From Nocardia xishanensis NBRC 101358 (GTDB lineage Bacteria; Actinomycetota; Actinomycetes; Mycobacteriales; Mycobacteriaceae): a DNA stretch of 64,000 bases. Under the pieces are notes generated by a model. That model saw only the letters and a program-made list of their open reading frames with translations, ran no database searches and was not told the DNA's origin. The stretch lies in NCBI RefSeq assembly GCF_001613365.1, contig NZ_BDCF01000010.1, positions 102,118 through 166,117 of the forward strand, read 5' to 3'. Shown here one piece after another: positions 1 to 10,708 of this stretch. Numbering within the stretch: position 1 is the stretch's first letter; every line of letters starts with the position of its first letter. The translations under genes and the position numbers were made by a program.

Positions 1-2939
1 TGCTGCTCGAGCTCGGCTTGGTGTTCGAACTGGACATCGACGTCGCCGACCTGGAACCGGGCGGCGGGCTGCTGTCGGTCCGCTGTGTCGACCCGCCCTT
101 CCTGCGCAACCTCGTGACGTCACCGTGGACGCGGTACGAACTCACCGATACCGTCTTCCGTCCCGCACCGGACCCGGACTCCGCTTCCTTGATCCGCGCC
201 GGCGTGCTCGACCTGTCGAGCTCGGTGTCGCTCACCGACCCCACCGCCCCGGCCGATCCGGGCCAATGGGCGATCTCGACCTTCGACGTCGACGGCGCCG
301 CCGACGGATTACGCCAAGCCGCGCACGATTTCGCGCTGAACCCGCCGAAACAGGCCACCGTGCCCCCGTTCCGGTCGTCGGGCATCGCGTTGATCCGGCC
401 CGGCCGGAGCACGGAATTCGGCGAGCGGCGCGGCGCCGCTGGTCGACGCGCCGCCGCCTCGATCGGCGACGCGGTGTTCTCGGCCGACGATCTCGTCCTC
501 GGCTACCGGGTGGATATCCGCCGCGAGGGTTCGGAGTGGCTTTCGGTGTGCGGACGCGATGCCGCGTACCGCGTCAACGACATCCCGATCGTCAGTGGTC
601 AGGAGGAAGGGCATGTCAAACCGTTCACGGCGGTGCGAGGCGCCGACGGACAGCTGCGCGCCGACGAGGTCGTGCTCCGCTGGGACGGCTGGAGTCTGGC
701 CGTCTCTCATCCGGACTTGACCGGCGACAGCCCCGGACCGGTCCGCAACCCCGCCCAGCCCCTGCCGTTCGACTTCGAGTGGGAATTCAAGACGCCGCAG
801 GGGAGCCTGCCCGCCCTTCGGTTCGCCGACCTCTATCAGATCCGGGTGCGCATCGCCGACATGGCCGGTGGCGGGTTGACACACGACGAGCTGCAGGACG
901 CCACGGTCGCGAGTGCGAACGTCAGTTACCTGCGCCACGACCCCGTCCTACCGCCAACGCTGCACGGCACCGCGAGCTTCGCGGTGGGCGCGGCCATCGA
1001 TCGTCTCGTGATCCGCAGCGACCACAACATGACGGTGACGCAGATCCACGACGCCGACCCCGACTACCCGGCCACCGAATCGCGCGTCCTGCGCCCGCCG
1101 ACGGTGCCCTTCCCGCTGATCGAACAACACCGCATGCTCGACGACCCCGACCTGACGGACGAGGAATCGTTCGAGCTCGCTCGGCGCGCCATGCAGTCCG
1201 ACGGCAGCGGCGCCGGGCTCCCCGATCCGGTGGCGAACGGCGTGCACGCGTTCGTTCCGAAGGCCGAGCTCGGCCTCGCCACCTCGATCAGCGACATCAG
1301 CGCCTGGTCGCCGTCCTGGCCGGACCACGCACAGAAGACGATCCGGCTGGACGAGGAGCTGGGCGCCAAGCCGATCACGATGGTCTGGTCGGGCAACACA
1401 CTGAAAGTGACGCTCGCCAAGGGCAAGCAAGCGACGATCGAGCTGACCTCCACGCTCGACGGCGAGCGGTCGAACCATCTGGCGATCAGCGACTTCCTCG
1501 CGGGCGGCGCGGGCGGCGAACCCGCGATCCCGCCCGACAGCACGAAAGTCGGCCGCAATCCCGTGGTCACGCCGCCACGGCGCGTCGTCGTGGTGCACGC
1601 GGTCAAGCGTCCGCTGCTCGAACCACGATGGAATCTCCCGGCGGGCACCGTGACCCGGAACCGTCACGACACCACCGCGCTGCTCGAACCGAGCTTCGCG
1701 CTGCCCGGTCCGGCTGCCGGGCTGGACGCCGACAGCACGGGCCGCATCGAAATCGCGGCCGAGTGGACCGAATTCGCCGATGCCGGGCCCCAAGCCGGTC
1801 CTGGCGCCCGTCCGGTCGCCGTCGCTCGTGTGCACAGCCAGACGATCCCGCAAGGCGCGCCACCGCAGCTGCGGTTCCGCCACGAGTTCGGCGACACCAA
1901 GCACCGCAAGGTCACCTACAAGGTCAAAGCGATCAGCCGATACCGCCAGTACTTCAAGGCCGCCGAACCCGAGTCCGAGTTCGAGGTCGCTCGCGCCCAG
2001 GAGCCGGTCGACATCCTGTCCACGGCGCGGCCGACCGCACCGACGGTGCTCGGGGTGGTTCCTGCATTCCGGTGGCGTCAGGAACAGGTCGGCGCGAACC
2101 GCATCGAACTGACGAGGTCAGGGCAGCGGCTGCGCGTCGAGTTGGCCCGACCGTGGTACGAAACCGGTGAGGGCGAACAGCTCGCTGTCGTCGTCGCCTC
2201 CGCCGGTGGCCCCGCACCAGCACTGCGCGGCGTCGTCAGCCGCATGGGCCGTGACCCGGTATTCGGGACACCGGCCACCGAACCGTTCCCACCGCCGTCG
2301 TTCTTCCGTTCGGCGTCGCCGCCTGCCCTCGCGGACCTGCCCGAGCTGGGCGAAAAAGTCACCGTCGTGCCGTTCCAGGTCGATCCGAGCGGAGACCACT
2401 GGTTCGCCGATGTGGAGCTCGCTGTCCCGGACAACCATCAGTCCTACAACCCGTTCGTCCGGCTGGCCGTGGCGCGGTATCAGCGCGACAGTATCGATGG
2501 GCTGCAACTGTCCCCTGTCGTCGTCGCCGAAAGTGTCCCGCTCCTGCCCGACCGCCGGGTGACCGTCGACCGAAACGGATCGCAGCTGCAAATCGCGGTG
2601 ACGGGTATTTCGCCCAGCCCGCTCAATCGCCTCGAGGTCGTCCTCGAGCGCTGCCCGGCCACGGCGGCGCCGGAACAAGTCGACATCGTCATCGACGACC
2701 CGAACGTAGAACCGGAGCTGCCTGCCTGGCGGCCTGTGCCGGGGCATGCGGTCTTGCGGGCCCAAGACGGAACCATTCCGCCGTTACCGCTGCCCGTCGC
2801 GGCGGCGGGGCGCCTGCGCTTGCGGCTGCGGGAAACCGAAAATCTCTCCGGCCCAAGCGATCCGCAATTGCCGCGGGAGCTGACCCAGCGCAATGTCTTC
2901 GTCGGCACGATCGTGTTGCCCGCCGAATGGCACGCCTGA
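1..2939 (+). CDS. Large protein of unknown function (5' end outside window)
   Basis: The reading frame is open from the first bases of the window, so the true start lies upstream; at least 978 residues are present. I do not recognise a family with certainty. The sequence is rich in Pro, Asp, Val and Arg with alternating hydrophobic residues, consistent with stacked beta-sandwich domains. A segment near residue 280 (DLYQIRVRIADMAGGG) resembles the edge strand of fibronectin-like modules. No nucleotide-binding motif, membrane span or catalytic signature was found. It converges on a caspase-like gene and shares a hairpin terminator with it. Such large beta-rich proteins beside caspases could form a conflict or stress system, but this is inference. 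A structural or surface protein is equally possible. Confidence 0.7.
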   Translation, partial: LLELGLVFELDIDVADLEPGGGLLSVRCVDPPFLRNLVTSPWTRYELTDTVFRPAPDPDSASLIRAGVLDLSSSVSLTDPTAPADPGQWAISTFDVDGAADGLRQAAHDFALNPPKQATVPPFRSSGIALIRPGRSTEFGERRGAAGRRAAASIGDAVFSADDLVLGYRVDIRREGSEWLSVCGRDAAYRVNDIPIVSGQEEGHVKPFTAVRGADGQLRADEVVLRWDGWSLAVSHPDLTGDSPGPVRNPAQPLPFDFEWEFKTPQGSLPALRFADLYQIRVRIADMAGGGLTHDELQDATVASANVSYLRHDPVLPPTLHGTASFAVGAAIDRLVIRSDHNMTVTQIHDADPDYPATESRVLRPPTVPFPLIEQHRMLDDPDLTDEESFELARRAMQSDGSGAGLPDPVANGVHAFVPKAELGLATSISDISAWSPSWPDHAQKTIRLDEELGAKPITMVWSGNTLKVTLAKGKQATIELTSTLDGERSNHLAISDFLAGGAGGEPAIPPDSTKVGRNPVVTPPRRVVVVHAVKRPLLEPRWNLPAGTVTRNRHDTTALLEPSFALPGPAAGLDADSTGRIEIAAEWTEFADAGPQAGPGARPVAVARVHSQTIPQGAPPQLRFRHEFGDTKHRKVTYKVKAISRYRQYFKAAEPESEFEVARAQEPVDILSTARPTAPTVLGVVPAFRWRQEQVGANRIELTRSGQRLRVELARPWYETGEGEQLAVVVASAGGPAPALRGVVSRMGRDPVFGTPATEPFPPPSFFRSASPPALADLPELGEKVTVVPFQVDPSGDHWFADVELAVPDNHQSYNPFVRLAVARYQRDSIDGLQLSPVVVAESVPLLPDRRVTVDRNGSQLQIAVTGISPSPLNRLEVVLERCPATAAPEQVDIVIDDPNVEPELPAWRPVPGHAVLRAQDGTIPPLPLPVAAAGRLRLRLRETENLSGPSDPQLPRELTQRNVFVGTIVLPAEWHA

Positions 2940-2964
2940 CCGAGTGCGCGATCCTCGAGAGCCG

Positions 2965-2996
2965 GGGCGGGGCGTCGGATAGCCGAGGCCCCGCCC
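2965..2996. terminator. Bidirectional hairpin terminator
   Basis: A nine-base-pair GC stem (GGGCGGGGC with GCCCCGCCC), whose loop contains a further TCGG/CCGA stem, sits in the 64-bp gap between two convergent genes. No long T tract follows, which is usual in this GC-rich group. Confidence 0.6.
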
Positions 2997-3003
2997 GTCC
3001 GGC

Positions 3004-3870
3004 CTACGGCGTGAACGGACGCTGGTCCATGAAATCGGCGCCTGCGTTGAGCGTCAACAGATTCGGCGTCTGGTCGGGCGGCATGAGATTCGCGATCTTG
3101 CGGTGGAACAGCGAATACCCGCCGACGAACGATCCGTTCGCCCAGACGTCGAGCAGCGCCCCGGTGAACTGCCCGTTCACGGCGCCGTCGTAGGACTCCT
3201 GCGAATCCTGGCAGCCGGACAGCAGCACGACGCCCGCCTGGATGTCCGCTCGAGACTGCGGCCCGCTCAGGCGCTGCACGAACGAGTACAGCTGGCGCCG
3301 TCGCTTGTTGTCCTCGAGCTCGACCTCGCGCGGCATCGCCTTCACGGCGCCCTGGACGATCTTCACGGCGCCTTGTTCGCCGGAACGACTCAGGGCGGCG
3401 GCTCTCTCGACGATGGCGTCGCGAGTGCCGCGGCTCAGCAGCTCACGCACCACCGTGCCGCTATGACAACTGTCGGAGCACACGACGATCCGGACGCCGG
3501 GAGCGAATTGCGCCCACATCCGATACAGCTCGTCGTCGACTATCTGGCGGTCGTAGGCCACCCAGGTCTCGTCTCGGTCGTCATCCTCTTCGCTGTCGAC
3601 GTCCCACACCTGGCTCCCATGTCCCGAATAGGTGATCAGAACCAGATCGCCCGGCCGCGCCTCGTTGGCCAGCCTGCCGATCTCCCCGATGATCGCGTAC
3701 GAGGTCGCGTCGCTGTCGAGGAGTTTCGTCGTCGTCGCGAACCCCTCCGCCGCCGCGATCGCGGCCATGGAGTTGGCGTCGTTCACACAGCCCGCGAGGG
3801 CGCCGTCCCAGCCGTCGTACTCGGCGGGATCGACCCGATTCAATCCGATATGCAAGGAGTATCCGGTCAC
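3004..3870 (-). CDS. Caspase-like (metacaspase-type) cysteine peptidase
   Basis: Predicted 288-residue stand-alone peptidase C14 (caspase/metacaspase) domain. The catalytic dyad is visible: His84 in YSGHGSQ and Cys135 in SDSCHSGT. An acidic stretch with DETW between them and the late LLSGCQDSQ and GQFTGALL segments are typical of bacterial metacaspase-like proteins. Such enzymes usually cleave after basic residues and act in stress or cell-death responses; the substrate here is unknown. No signal peptide or extra effector domain is present. I chose the GTG start because GGAAGG lies about seven bases before it; an ATG 48 bases further upstream lacks such a site. The gene converges on the large partial gene. 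Confident on family, not on role. Confidence 0.85.
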   Translation of the reverse strand: MTGYSLHIGLNRVDPAEYDGWDGALAGCVNDANSMAAIAAAEGFATTTKLLDSDATSYAIIGEIGRLANEARPGDLVLITYSGHGSQVWDVDSEEDDDRDETWVAYDRQIVDDELYRMWAQFAPGVRIVVCSDSCHSGTVVRELLSRGTRDAIVERAAALSRSGEQGAVKIVQGAVKAMPREVELEDNKRRRQLYSFVQRLSGPQSRADIQAGVVLLSGCQDSQESYDGAVNGQFTGALLDVWANGSFVGGYSLFHRKIANLMPPDQTPNLLTLNAGADFMDQRPFTP

Positions 3871-4178
3871 TGCACTGCCTTCCGTCGGGGGTACTCGTGA
3901 CGTCTCCCGATCCGCCACGCCCCGATCGTCCGGCGGTCCGCGCTACCGGGCTAGCGTGTCCGACTACCCGAACTTCGATCCGGCACTACGCGACGACGGT
4001 CGTCGGCGGATGCCGAGAGGGGCCGAGGTACAGCTGTCCGGATGGCCCGCCCCGCCTGTGATCAATCGCACCGCCCAGCACCCTTAAGTGACGGTCGAGA
4101 CCGGTGGCAGACTGGAGGCGTCAGACAACCCGGGGACCCGGCCAGGGCCTCGAGGCGACAACTCCGAAAGGGACGATG
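3871..4178. other. Intergenic region, caspase to panB
   Basis: About 308 bases between divergent genes. It must hold promoters for both, but I see no clear -35/-10 pair, operator or RNA structure beyond a small CGACGAC/GTCGTCG hairpin. A purine-rich GAAAGGGA just before panB is its ribosome binding site. Confidence 0.4.
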
Positions 4179-5036
4179 ATGTCCGTATCCGATGCGGAAA
4201 CCCCTGCCTACGGCGCGGCGCAGGCCGAGACCAAGAAGGCACGGCGCAAGACGCGGGTCCCCCACCTTCAGCAGATGAAGGCCGACGGTGAGCGCTGGGC
4301 GATGCTCACCGCCTACGACTACTCCTCGGCCCGCCTGTTCGAAGAGGCGGGCATTCCGGTCCTCTTGGTCGGCGACTCGGCCGCCAACGTGGTGTACGGG
4401 TACGACACGACGGTGCCGATCACCGTCGACGAGCTGATCCCGCTGGTCCGCGGCGTGGTGCGCGGTGCGCCGCACGCGCTGGTGGTGGCCGACCTGCCGT
4501 TCGGCACCTACGAGTCCTCCCCGCAGCAGGCGCTGGCGACGGCGACGCGGTTCATGAAGGAGGGCGGCGCGCACGCGGTGAAGCTGGAGGGCGGCGAGCG
4601 AGTGGCCGAGCAGATCGCGCTGATCACCGCGGCCGGTATCCCGGTGATGGCGCACATCGGCTTCACCCCGCAGAGCGTCAACACCCTCGGCGGTTTCCGG
4701 GTGCAGGGCCGCGGCGACGGCGCCGAACAACTCATCGCCGACGCCATCGCCGTGCAGGAGGCCGGTGCGTTCTCGGTCGTGATGGAGATGGTTCCCGCCG
4801 AGCTGGCCGGGCAGGTCACCCGCAAGCTGACCATCCCGACCGTCGGCATCGGCGCGGGTGCCGACTGCGACGCCCAGGTGCTGGTCTGGCAGGACATGGC
4901 GGGCTACACCAGCGGCAAGACCGCCAAGTTCGTCAAGCGGTTCGCCGAGGTCGGCGACCAATTGCGCACGGCGGCAGCGACCTACGCCGACGAGGTGCGC
5001 CGCGGCGTCTTCCCCGGCCAGGAACACAGCTTCTGA
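4179..5036 (+). CDS. panB: 3-methyl-2-oxobutanoate hydroxymethyltransferase
   Basis: Ketopantoate hydroxymethyltransferase, the first committed step of pantothenate and hence CoA synthesis: it transfers the methylene group of 5,10-methylenetetrahydrofolate to 2-oxoisovalerate. Cytosolic, 285 residues, normal family length. Family signatures are clear: [23 protein letters not shown] (Mg and substrate binding), [15 protein letters not shown] and the catalytic Glu in VVMEMVP, ending in [13 protein letters not shown]. The second of two adjacent ATGs is preferred because GAAAGGGA lies six to seven bases before it. The gene starts a plus-strand series matching the Rv2225 neighbourhood of M. tuberculosis and is followed by a strong hairpin. 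Confidence 0.97.
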   Translation: MSVSDAETPAYGAAQAETKKARRKTRVPHLQQMKADGERWAMLTAYDYSSARLFEEAGIPVLLVGDSAANVVYGYDTTVPITVDELIPLVRGVVRGAPHALVVADLPFGTYESSPQQALATATRFMKEGGAHAVKLEGGERVAEQIALITAAGIPVMAHIGFTPQSVNTLGGFRVQGRGDGAEQLIADAIAVQEAGAFSVVMEMVPAELAGQVTRKLTIPTVGIGAGADCDAQVLVWQDMAGYTSGKTAKFVKRFAEVGDQLRTAAATYADEVRRGVFPGQEHSF

Positions 5037-5051
5037 TCGAACTCGGATGAC

Positions 5052-5094
5052 GACCGGCCGGTCGAGTGGCATCGCGCCGCTCGACCGGCCGGTC
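5052..5094 (+). terminator. panB terminator hairpin
   Basis: A perfect 15-bp stem (GACCGGCCGGTCGAG with its complement) around a 13-base loop lies 15 bases after the panB stop. No U tract, but the stem is the strongest in the neighbourhood, so panB is probably transcribed apart from the lipoprotein that follows. Confidence 0.65.
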
Positions 5095-5183
5095 CGCTCG
5101 GTAGGCGAACCGGGCTACGGGCCGGTGGCGGCAAACAATGGCAGACTCGAAGCCGACATTCCCGACCCGATTCAGAGGTACCG

Positions 5184-6595
<1,412 letters not shown>

Positions 6596-6598
6596 GCC

Positions 6599-7471
6599 AT
6601 GGCGGTCGCTGCCGGGGACGCCCTGATCGCCGCACTGCGCGACGACGTCGACCGGCTGCTGTCCGCCGAGCCCGACGTGCGCGCGGACGCACCGGATTCG
6701 GTCCATCAGATGCGGGTCGCCACCCGGCGGCTGCGCAGCGTGCTGCGCTCGTATCGCAATCTGTTCCAGAAGAAGCCCGCGGCCGAGATCGGCGCCGAGC
6801 TGAAATGGCTGGCCGGGCTGCTCGGCGTCGCCCGCGACGCGGAGGTCCGCGCCGACCGCTTCGCGGACCTGCTGGCCGAGCACGGCGACGCGCCGGACAT
6901 CGAGACGGTGACCGACCGGCTGGTAACGGCCGAGCGCGCGCGCTACGACGCCGCGCACGCCGAGGTGCTCGCCGCGCTCGACACCGACCGCTACCGCGCG
7001 CTGCGCGAGCGCCTGACCCGGTGGCGCACCGACCCGCCGCTGCGCCGCGCCCGCGCCGCTGCGCCCGCCACGGATTTCTTCGGCGTGGTGTTGCTGAGCG
7101 ACCACGAGCGGCTGTCAGCGCTCATCCGGCACGAGCCGACGGTGCCCGGCGCGGAACGCATCGAGACGCTGCACGATATTCGCAAGAGCGCCAAGCGTTT
7201 ACGGTATTCCTGCGAGGCCGCCGAACAGGTCATCGGCGACTCCGCCGCCGATCTCGGCGCGCGCGCCAAGCGTCTGCAGACCGTGCTCGGCGACCACCGC
7301 GACGCGATCGAGTCCACCGAGGCGATCATCGAGCGGGCGGCGCAGGCCGAAGCGGCGCGTGAGGACACCGCCACCTACCGCCGTCTCATCGCGGCGGAGA
7401 CCGCCGCCGCCAACCACGCCATCGCCCGCTATCCGCAGGCCGCCGAAGCCCTCTCCACCAGCCTCTGGTGA
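6599..7471 (+). CDS. CHAD domain-containing protein
   Basis: A 290-residue CHAD (conserved histidine alpha-helical) protein, a helical bundle whose conserved basic residues bind polyphosphate. The diagnostic VHQMRVATRRLRSVLRSYR lies at residues 37-55 and the second repeat at HDIRKSAKRLRYSCEAA, with further Arg/Lys-rich helices between. There is no CYTH domain, although the M. tuberculosis gene at this place (Rv2226 type) belongs to the same general group. Likely to associate with cytosolic polyphosphate granules; the exact role is unknown. It is coupled to the upstream peptidase gene. Confidence 0.9.
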   Translation: MAVAAGDALIAALRDDVDRLLSAEPDVRADAPDSVHQMRVATRRLRSVLRSYRNLFQKKPAAEIGAELKWLAGLLGVARDAEVRADRFADLLAEHGDAPDIETVTDRLVTAERARYDAAHAEVLAALDTDRYRALRERLTRWRTDPPLRRARAAAPATDFFGVVLLSDHERLSALIRHEPTVPGAERIETLHDIRKSAKRLRYSCEAAEQVIGDSAADLGARAKRLQTVLGDHRDAIESTEAIIERAAQAEAAREDTATYRRLIAAETAAANHAIARYPQAAEALSTSLW

Positions 7472-7494
7472 CGACGCAGCCCATCCGCACGCCC

Positions 7495-7518
7495 GTGCAG
7501 CGGACAAAACCGCTGCGC
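7495..7518. terminator. Bidirectional hairpin between convergent genes
   Basis: GTGCAGCGG, a six-base ACAAAA loop and CCGCTGCGC form a compact hairpin in the 71-bp gap between the CHAD gene and the ribonuclease gene. Confidence 0.5.
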
Positions 7519-7542
7519 GGCGTGGAAACGGTTCGCGAGGAC

Positions 7543-8979
7543 TCAGTCGACGAACGCGAAGCCGATCTTGCGGGTGACCGGATCTGCGCGGGTCAGGCGG
7601 ACGCGGACGGCCGCGCCTTCGGGCGGGGTTCCGACGCACGGGCCGAGCACCGGCGGGTCGGCGATGAAGACCTCCGCGGGCCGGTTGCCGTTGGCCTCGC
7701 GCACGACGACCGCGTCGAACTCGGCGTCGGGGCGTTGCGCGAGCAGGCTGGCCTCGGTGAGGTCGATGCAGGCCCGGTCCACCTTGCCCGCGACACCGTC
7801 GGTGCGCCGCATGGTGTCGACGGTCGGGTCAAGTCCGTCCCGAACCCATTGCGGCACCGGCTCGCCCGCGCAGTAGGCCAGGCAGATCTCGGTGGCGAAC
7901 CGGTCGGCGAGGCGGCGCAGCGGAGCCGTGACGTGCGCGTAGGGTGCGCCGATCGCGCTGTGCGCGGAACTCTCCGGCCCCGATCCGTTGACCACGGTGT
8001 AGGCCGCGCCGCGCAACAGGCCGGTGGCCTCCGACATGAGCACGAGGGCGGCGGGGGTGTTGGGGTCGAGCCCGGCAAGCATGCGGCCCACCGGCTGATC
8101 CTCGGGCCATGTCACGCCGAGCGCGGCGGCGGTGCGGCGCAGCGAGGCGATCGCGGATTCGGCGGGCGGCGGCATGGTGCGCAGCAGGCCGACCCGCTGC
8201 CCGTCGGCGTCGGCGCCGTCGAGCATGATGCGCGCCGCGCACATGCCGGTCAGCAGGGAGACCTGCTCGTTCCAGTCGTCGGCCGCGGTGCGCGGCTCCA
8301 GGACGAGCCGCCAATGTCCGTCGTTCGCGTCGTCGCGGATGACGCTCTGGGCGGGCAGACGCAGCCCGATCGCGCCGCGGGACAGTCCGGCCTCGATGCG
8401 CCGCGTGCCGAATTCCGGCAGGGCCGCGATCGAGGGGTGCAGCGCGCCCGCGTCGGCGTCGGCCTGGACGCCCGCGTAGTCGAGTCGCGCGCGGGAGCGG
8501 ACGGTCGCGCGCACCACCGAGTAGCTCCGTGGTTCGGCGTTCTCGTCGAGTTCGATGGTCCACAGGGCCGCGGGTCTGGTCTGCTCGGGAAGCAGGCTCG
8601 ACGCGCCCTCGGAGAGCACGGGCGGGTGCAATGGCACCGTGCCGTCCGGGAGATAGAAGGTCTGACCCCTGGCGCTCGACTCCCTGGCGAGCGCACCGCC
8701 CGGGGCGATGACGGCGCCGACGTCGGCGATCGCGTAGTGCAGGGTGAAACCGGAGCCGTTTCGCTCCAGGTGGAGGGCCTGGTCCAGATCCATGGCCCCG
8801 GGCGGGTCGATCGTCACGAGTTCGATATCGGTCCGATCGACCCGGTCGCCCGCGAACGCGTCCACCGCGTCGCGGGCTTCCTCGGAGGCCTCGGCGGGGT
8901 ACGCCGAGGCCAAACCGAATTCGGATCGGATGGCGCCGAAATCGACCGGCGCCGAGATGATCCGCTGGTGCAGTTCCAC
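7543..8979 (-). CDS. RNB-domain ribonuclease (RNase II/R family)
   Basis: A 478-residue 3'-5' exoribonuclease-like protein consisting of an RNB catalytic domain and a short C-terminal beta domain; the N-terminal cold-shock domains of RNase II and RNase R are missing, as in the short actinobacterial form. The metal site is in TIDPPGAMDLDQAL (Asp58, Asp64, Asp66). The residue that is the fourth Asp in E. coli RNase II is Gln here (Gln67). The AHVTAPLRRLADRFATE segment is the conserved RNB end motif. Likely in RNA turnover or maturation; the target is unknown. It is transcribed convergently to the CHAD gene. Confidence 0.9.
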   Translation of the reverse strand: MELHQRIISAPVDFGAIRSEFGLASAYPAEASEEARDAVDAFAGDRVDRTDIELVTIDPPGAMDLDQALHLERNGSGFTLHYAIADVGAVIAPGGALARESSARGQTFYLPDGTVPLHPPVLSEGASSLLPEQTRPAALWTIELDENAEPRSYSVVRATVRSRARLDYAGVQADADAGALHPSIAALPEFGTRRIEAGLSRGAIGLRLPAQSVIRDDANDGHWRLVLEPRTAADDWNEQVSLLTGMCAARIMLDGADADGQRVGLLRTMPPPAESAIASLRRTAAALGVTWPEDQPVGRMLAGLDPNTPAALVLMSEATGLLRGAAYTVVNGSGPESSAHSAIGAPYAHVTAPLRRLADRFATEICLAYCAGEPVPQWVRDGLDPTVDTMRRTDGVAGKVDRACIDLTEASLLAQRPDAEFDAVVVREANGNRPAEVFIADPPVLGPCVGTPPEGAAVRVRLTRADPVTRKIGFAFVD

Positions 8980-8990
8980 GTGGAAATACG

Positions 8991-9323
8991 TTACTGCAGT
9001 GCCAGCATCGTGCCGTTCAGCTCGTTGAACGGACCGAACACCGTGAACGTCACCCGACCCGTCGGATAGGTCGACGACAGATCGGCCGCGGCGTCGAGCG
9101 CCTCACCGAACGACGCCGCGGACGGGTGCGGAAGACCGGCGATCGCCAAGCCGAGATTGTTCTCGGCCACCCATTTGGTGTCGGCGGGACTGAGGTCGAC
9201 CTGCACCCCGCCGGGAAGCGGAGTCAGCGCGACCGCATTGGCGGACCCGGCGCCAAGGGCGGCGAAAACCGATGCGGCCCCGGCGATGAGCGCGCCGGCG
9301 ACCAGTGAACGAACTACCCGCAT
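8991..9323 (-). CDS. Small secreted protein of unknown function
   Basis: A 110-residue exported protein. The N-terminus is a classical signal peptide (MRVVRSLVAGALIAGAAS) with a probable AxA cleavage after GSANA near residue 30. The mature part is about 80 residues, without Cys or recognisable motif, and ends FNELNGTMLALQ. I chose the internal ATG because it begins directly at the signal peptide; a start 57 bases upstream would add an uncharacteristic leader. It ends 11 bases before the ribonuclease gene, so the two may be cotranscribed. No function can be assigned. Confidence 0.75.
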   Translation of the reverse strand: MRVVRSLVAGALIAGAASVFAALGAGSANAVALTPLPGGVQVDLSPADTKWVAENNLGLAIAGLPHPSAASFGEALDAAADLSSTYPTGRVTFTVFGPFNELNGTMLALQ

Positions 9324-9563
9324 AGAGTTGAGACCTGCTTCCGCAATCGAAGTATGAATCGGCCCGCTGCTGCCCGGCACCGGGCCTTGCCAACGGCGAC
9401 TACTGTATGACGTCGGTCACGATCTAGGCCAGTCCAGTACGAATCGCCCGGCCCGGCTCGTCGTGTCGCGCCGGACTGCTACTCTTCGGGACCGGTGCGG
9501 GCGCTGATCTCACCGCCCATTCCGAAGAGCCACCGTACGTCGACATTTTGGAGTTGTGCACTG

Positions 9564-9656
9564 ATGTCATCGATCATCTTCGACTACCTGATGCCCCTGC
9601 TCGGCCCCGAGCAGGCCGCATACTGGGCGCAGGTTTTCATGGTCGATCCCACCTGA
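9564..9656 (+). CDS. Possible 30-residue small protein
   Basis: A short frame (MSSIIFDYLMPLLGPEQAAY to residue 20) sits alone in a 418-bp gap. A GGAG lies ten bases before the ATG, slightly far. A strong hairpin follows 25 bases after the stop, so the stretch looks like a complete small transcription unit. The peptide is hydrophobic with one Glu and two Asp, and might lie at the membrane surface. It could equally be chance; the only support is the context. Confidence 0.3.
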   Translation: MSSIIFDYLMPLLGPEQAAYWAQVFMVDPT

Positions 9657-9680
9657 CCTCACAGAGAACGCCACGCGCCG

Positions 9681-9714
9681 GTCGCCTTCCGTTAACCTCA
9701 CGGAAGGCGACTTT
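9681..9714 (+). terminator. Intrinsic terminator-like hairpin
   Basis: A perfect 11-bp stem GTCGCCTTCCG / CGGAAGGCGAC with a nine-base loop, followed by TTT. It lies between the possible 30-residue frame and the next lipoprotein gene. The rest of the surrounding 9324-9741 gap holds no other gene that I can support. Confidence 0.6.
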
Positions 9715-9741
9715 CGCCAGGTACCACTAGCATCCCGCACC

Positions 9742-10134
9742 GTGAGAAGAACTTCCGCCGCCATCGCGGTCAGCACCACCCTCTTCGCCCTGCTCGTGGC
9801 AGGTTGCGGCAGCGACGACAAGGACGGCGCCGCGCCGGCCGCCACGTCCTCGGCCGCCTCCCCCGCCGCCCAGCCGAACAGCGCCGCCGTGCCCGACAGC
9901 GCGAAGGCGGGCATGTTCGTGGTGAGCTACCGCAGCGCCTTCCCGAAACTGGCCGACGGCCGCAGCGACGCGCAGGTCGCCGAGATCTTCACCGCCACCT
10001 GCAAGGACGTCAAGGACGGCAAGGCCGAGGACGCCGTCGTGCACAACATCGTCGACCGGACCAAGTCGGGTCAGACCGCCGCGACCAAGGAAGAAGCGCA
10101 GGCCATCTACACCACGGCCAAGTACCTCTGCTGA
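9742..10134 (+). CDS. Small lipoprotein, DUF732-like
   Basis: A 130-residue lipoprotein starting with GTG. Signal sequence MRRTSAAIAVSTTLFALLVA leads into the lipobox VAGC (Cys22), then a Ser/Ala/Pro linker to about residue 55. The compact C-terminal domain (FVVSYRSAFPKLADGRSD onwards) has two Cys, in ATCKDV and at the final YLC, probably a disulfide; this arrangement recalls DUF732 domains of mycobacterial secreted proteins, but I cannot confirm it. It is probably monocistronic, lying between two hairpin structures and opposite to the RNase P RNA gene. Confidence 0.75.
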   Translation: MRRTSAAIAVSTTLFALLVAGCGSDDKDGAAPAATSSAASPAAQPNSAAVPDSAKAGMFVVSYRSAFPKLADGRSDAQVAEIFTATCKDVKDGKAEDAVVHNIVDRTKSGQTAATKEEAQAIYTTAKYLC

Positions 10135-10190
10135 CCATTTACGCGGCCGCGCGCCAAGGCGTCTGATTCACCGCGTTCTCCGAGTGCGTT

Positions 10191-10222
10191 CGGCGCCCGC
10201 GATCATCGAATCGCGGGCGCCG
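10191..10222 (-). terminator. Terminator of the RNase P RNA gene
   Basis: A perfect 13-bp stem (CGGCGCCCGCGAT / ATCGCGGGCGCCG) with a six-base loop lies just beyond the 3' end of rnpB. Being symmetrical it can also stop transcription from the lipoprotein gene on the other strand. Confidence 0.65.
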
Positions 10223-10230
10223 CACGGGGC

Positions 10231-10649
<419 letters not shown>

Positions 10650-10656
10650 GCGTGCC

Positions 10657-10685
10657 AGGATACTCCCCGTCCGGTGGACGGTCGC
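10657..10685 (-). promoter_or_regulatory. rnpB promoter
   Basis: On the minus strand a -35 GCGACC and a -10 TATCCT are 17 bases apart, and the -10 ends seven to eight bases before the predicted RNA 5' end. This matches the housekeeping sigma factor and agrees with the P1 boundary. Confidence 0.6.
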
Positions 10686-10708
10686 TCGCGCCAGTACGGT
10701 TAGGCGTC

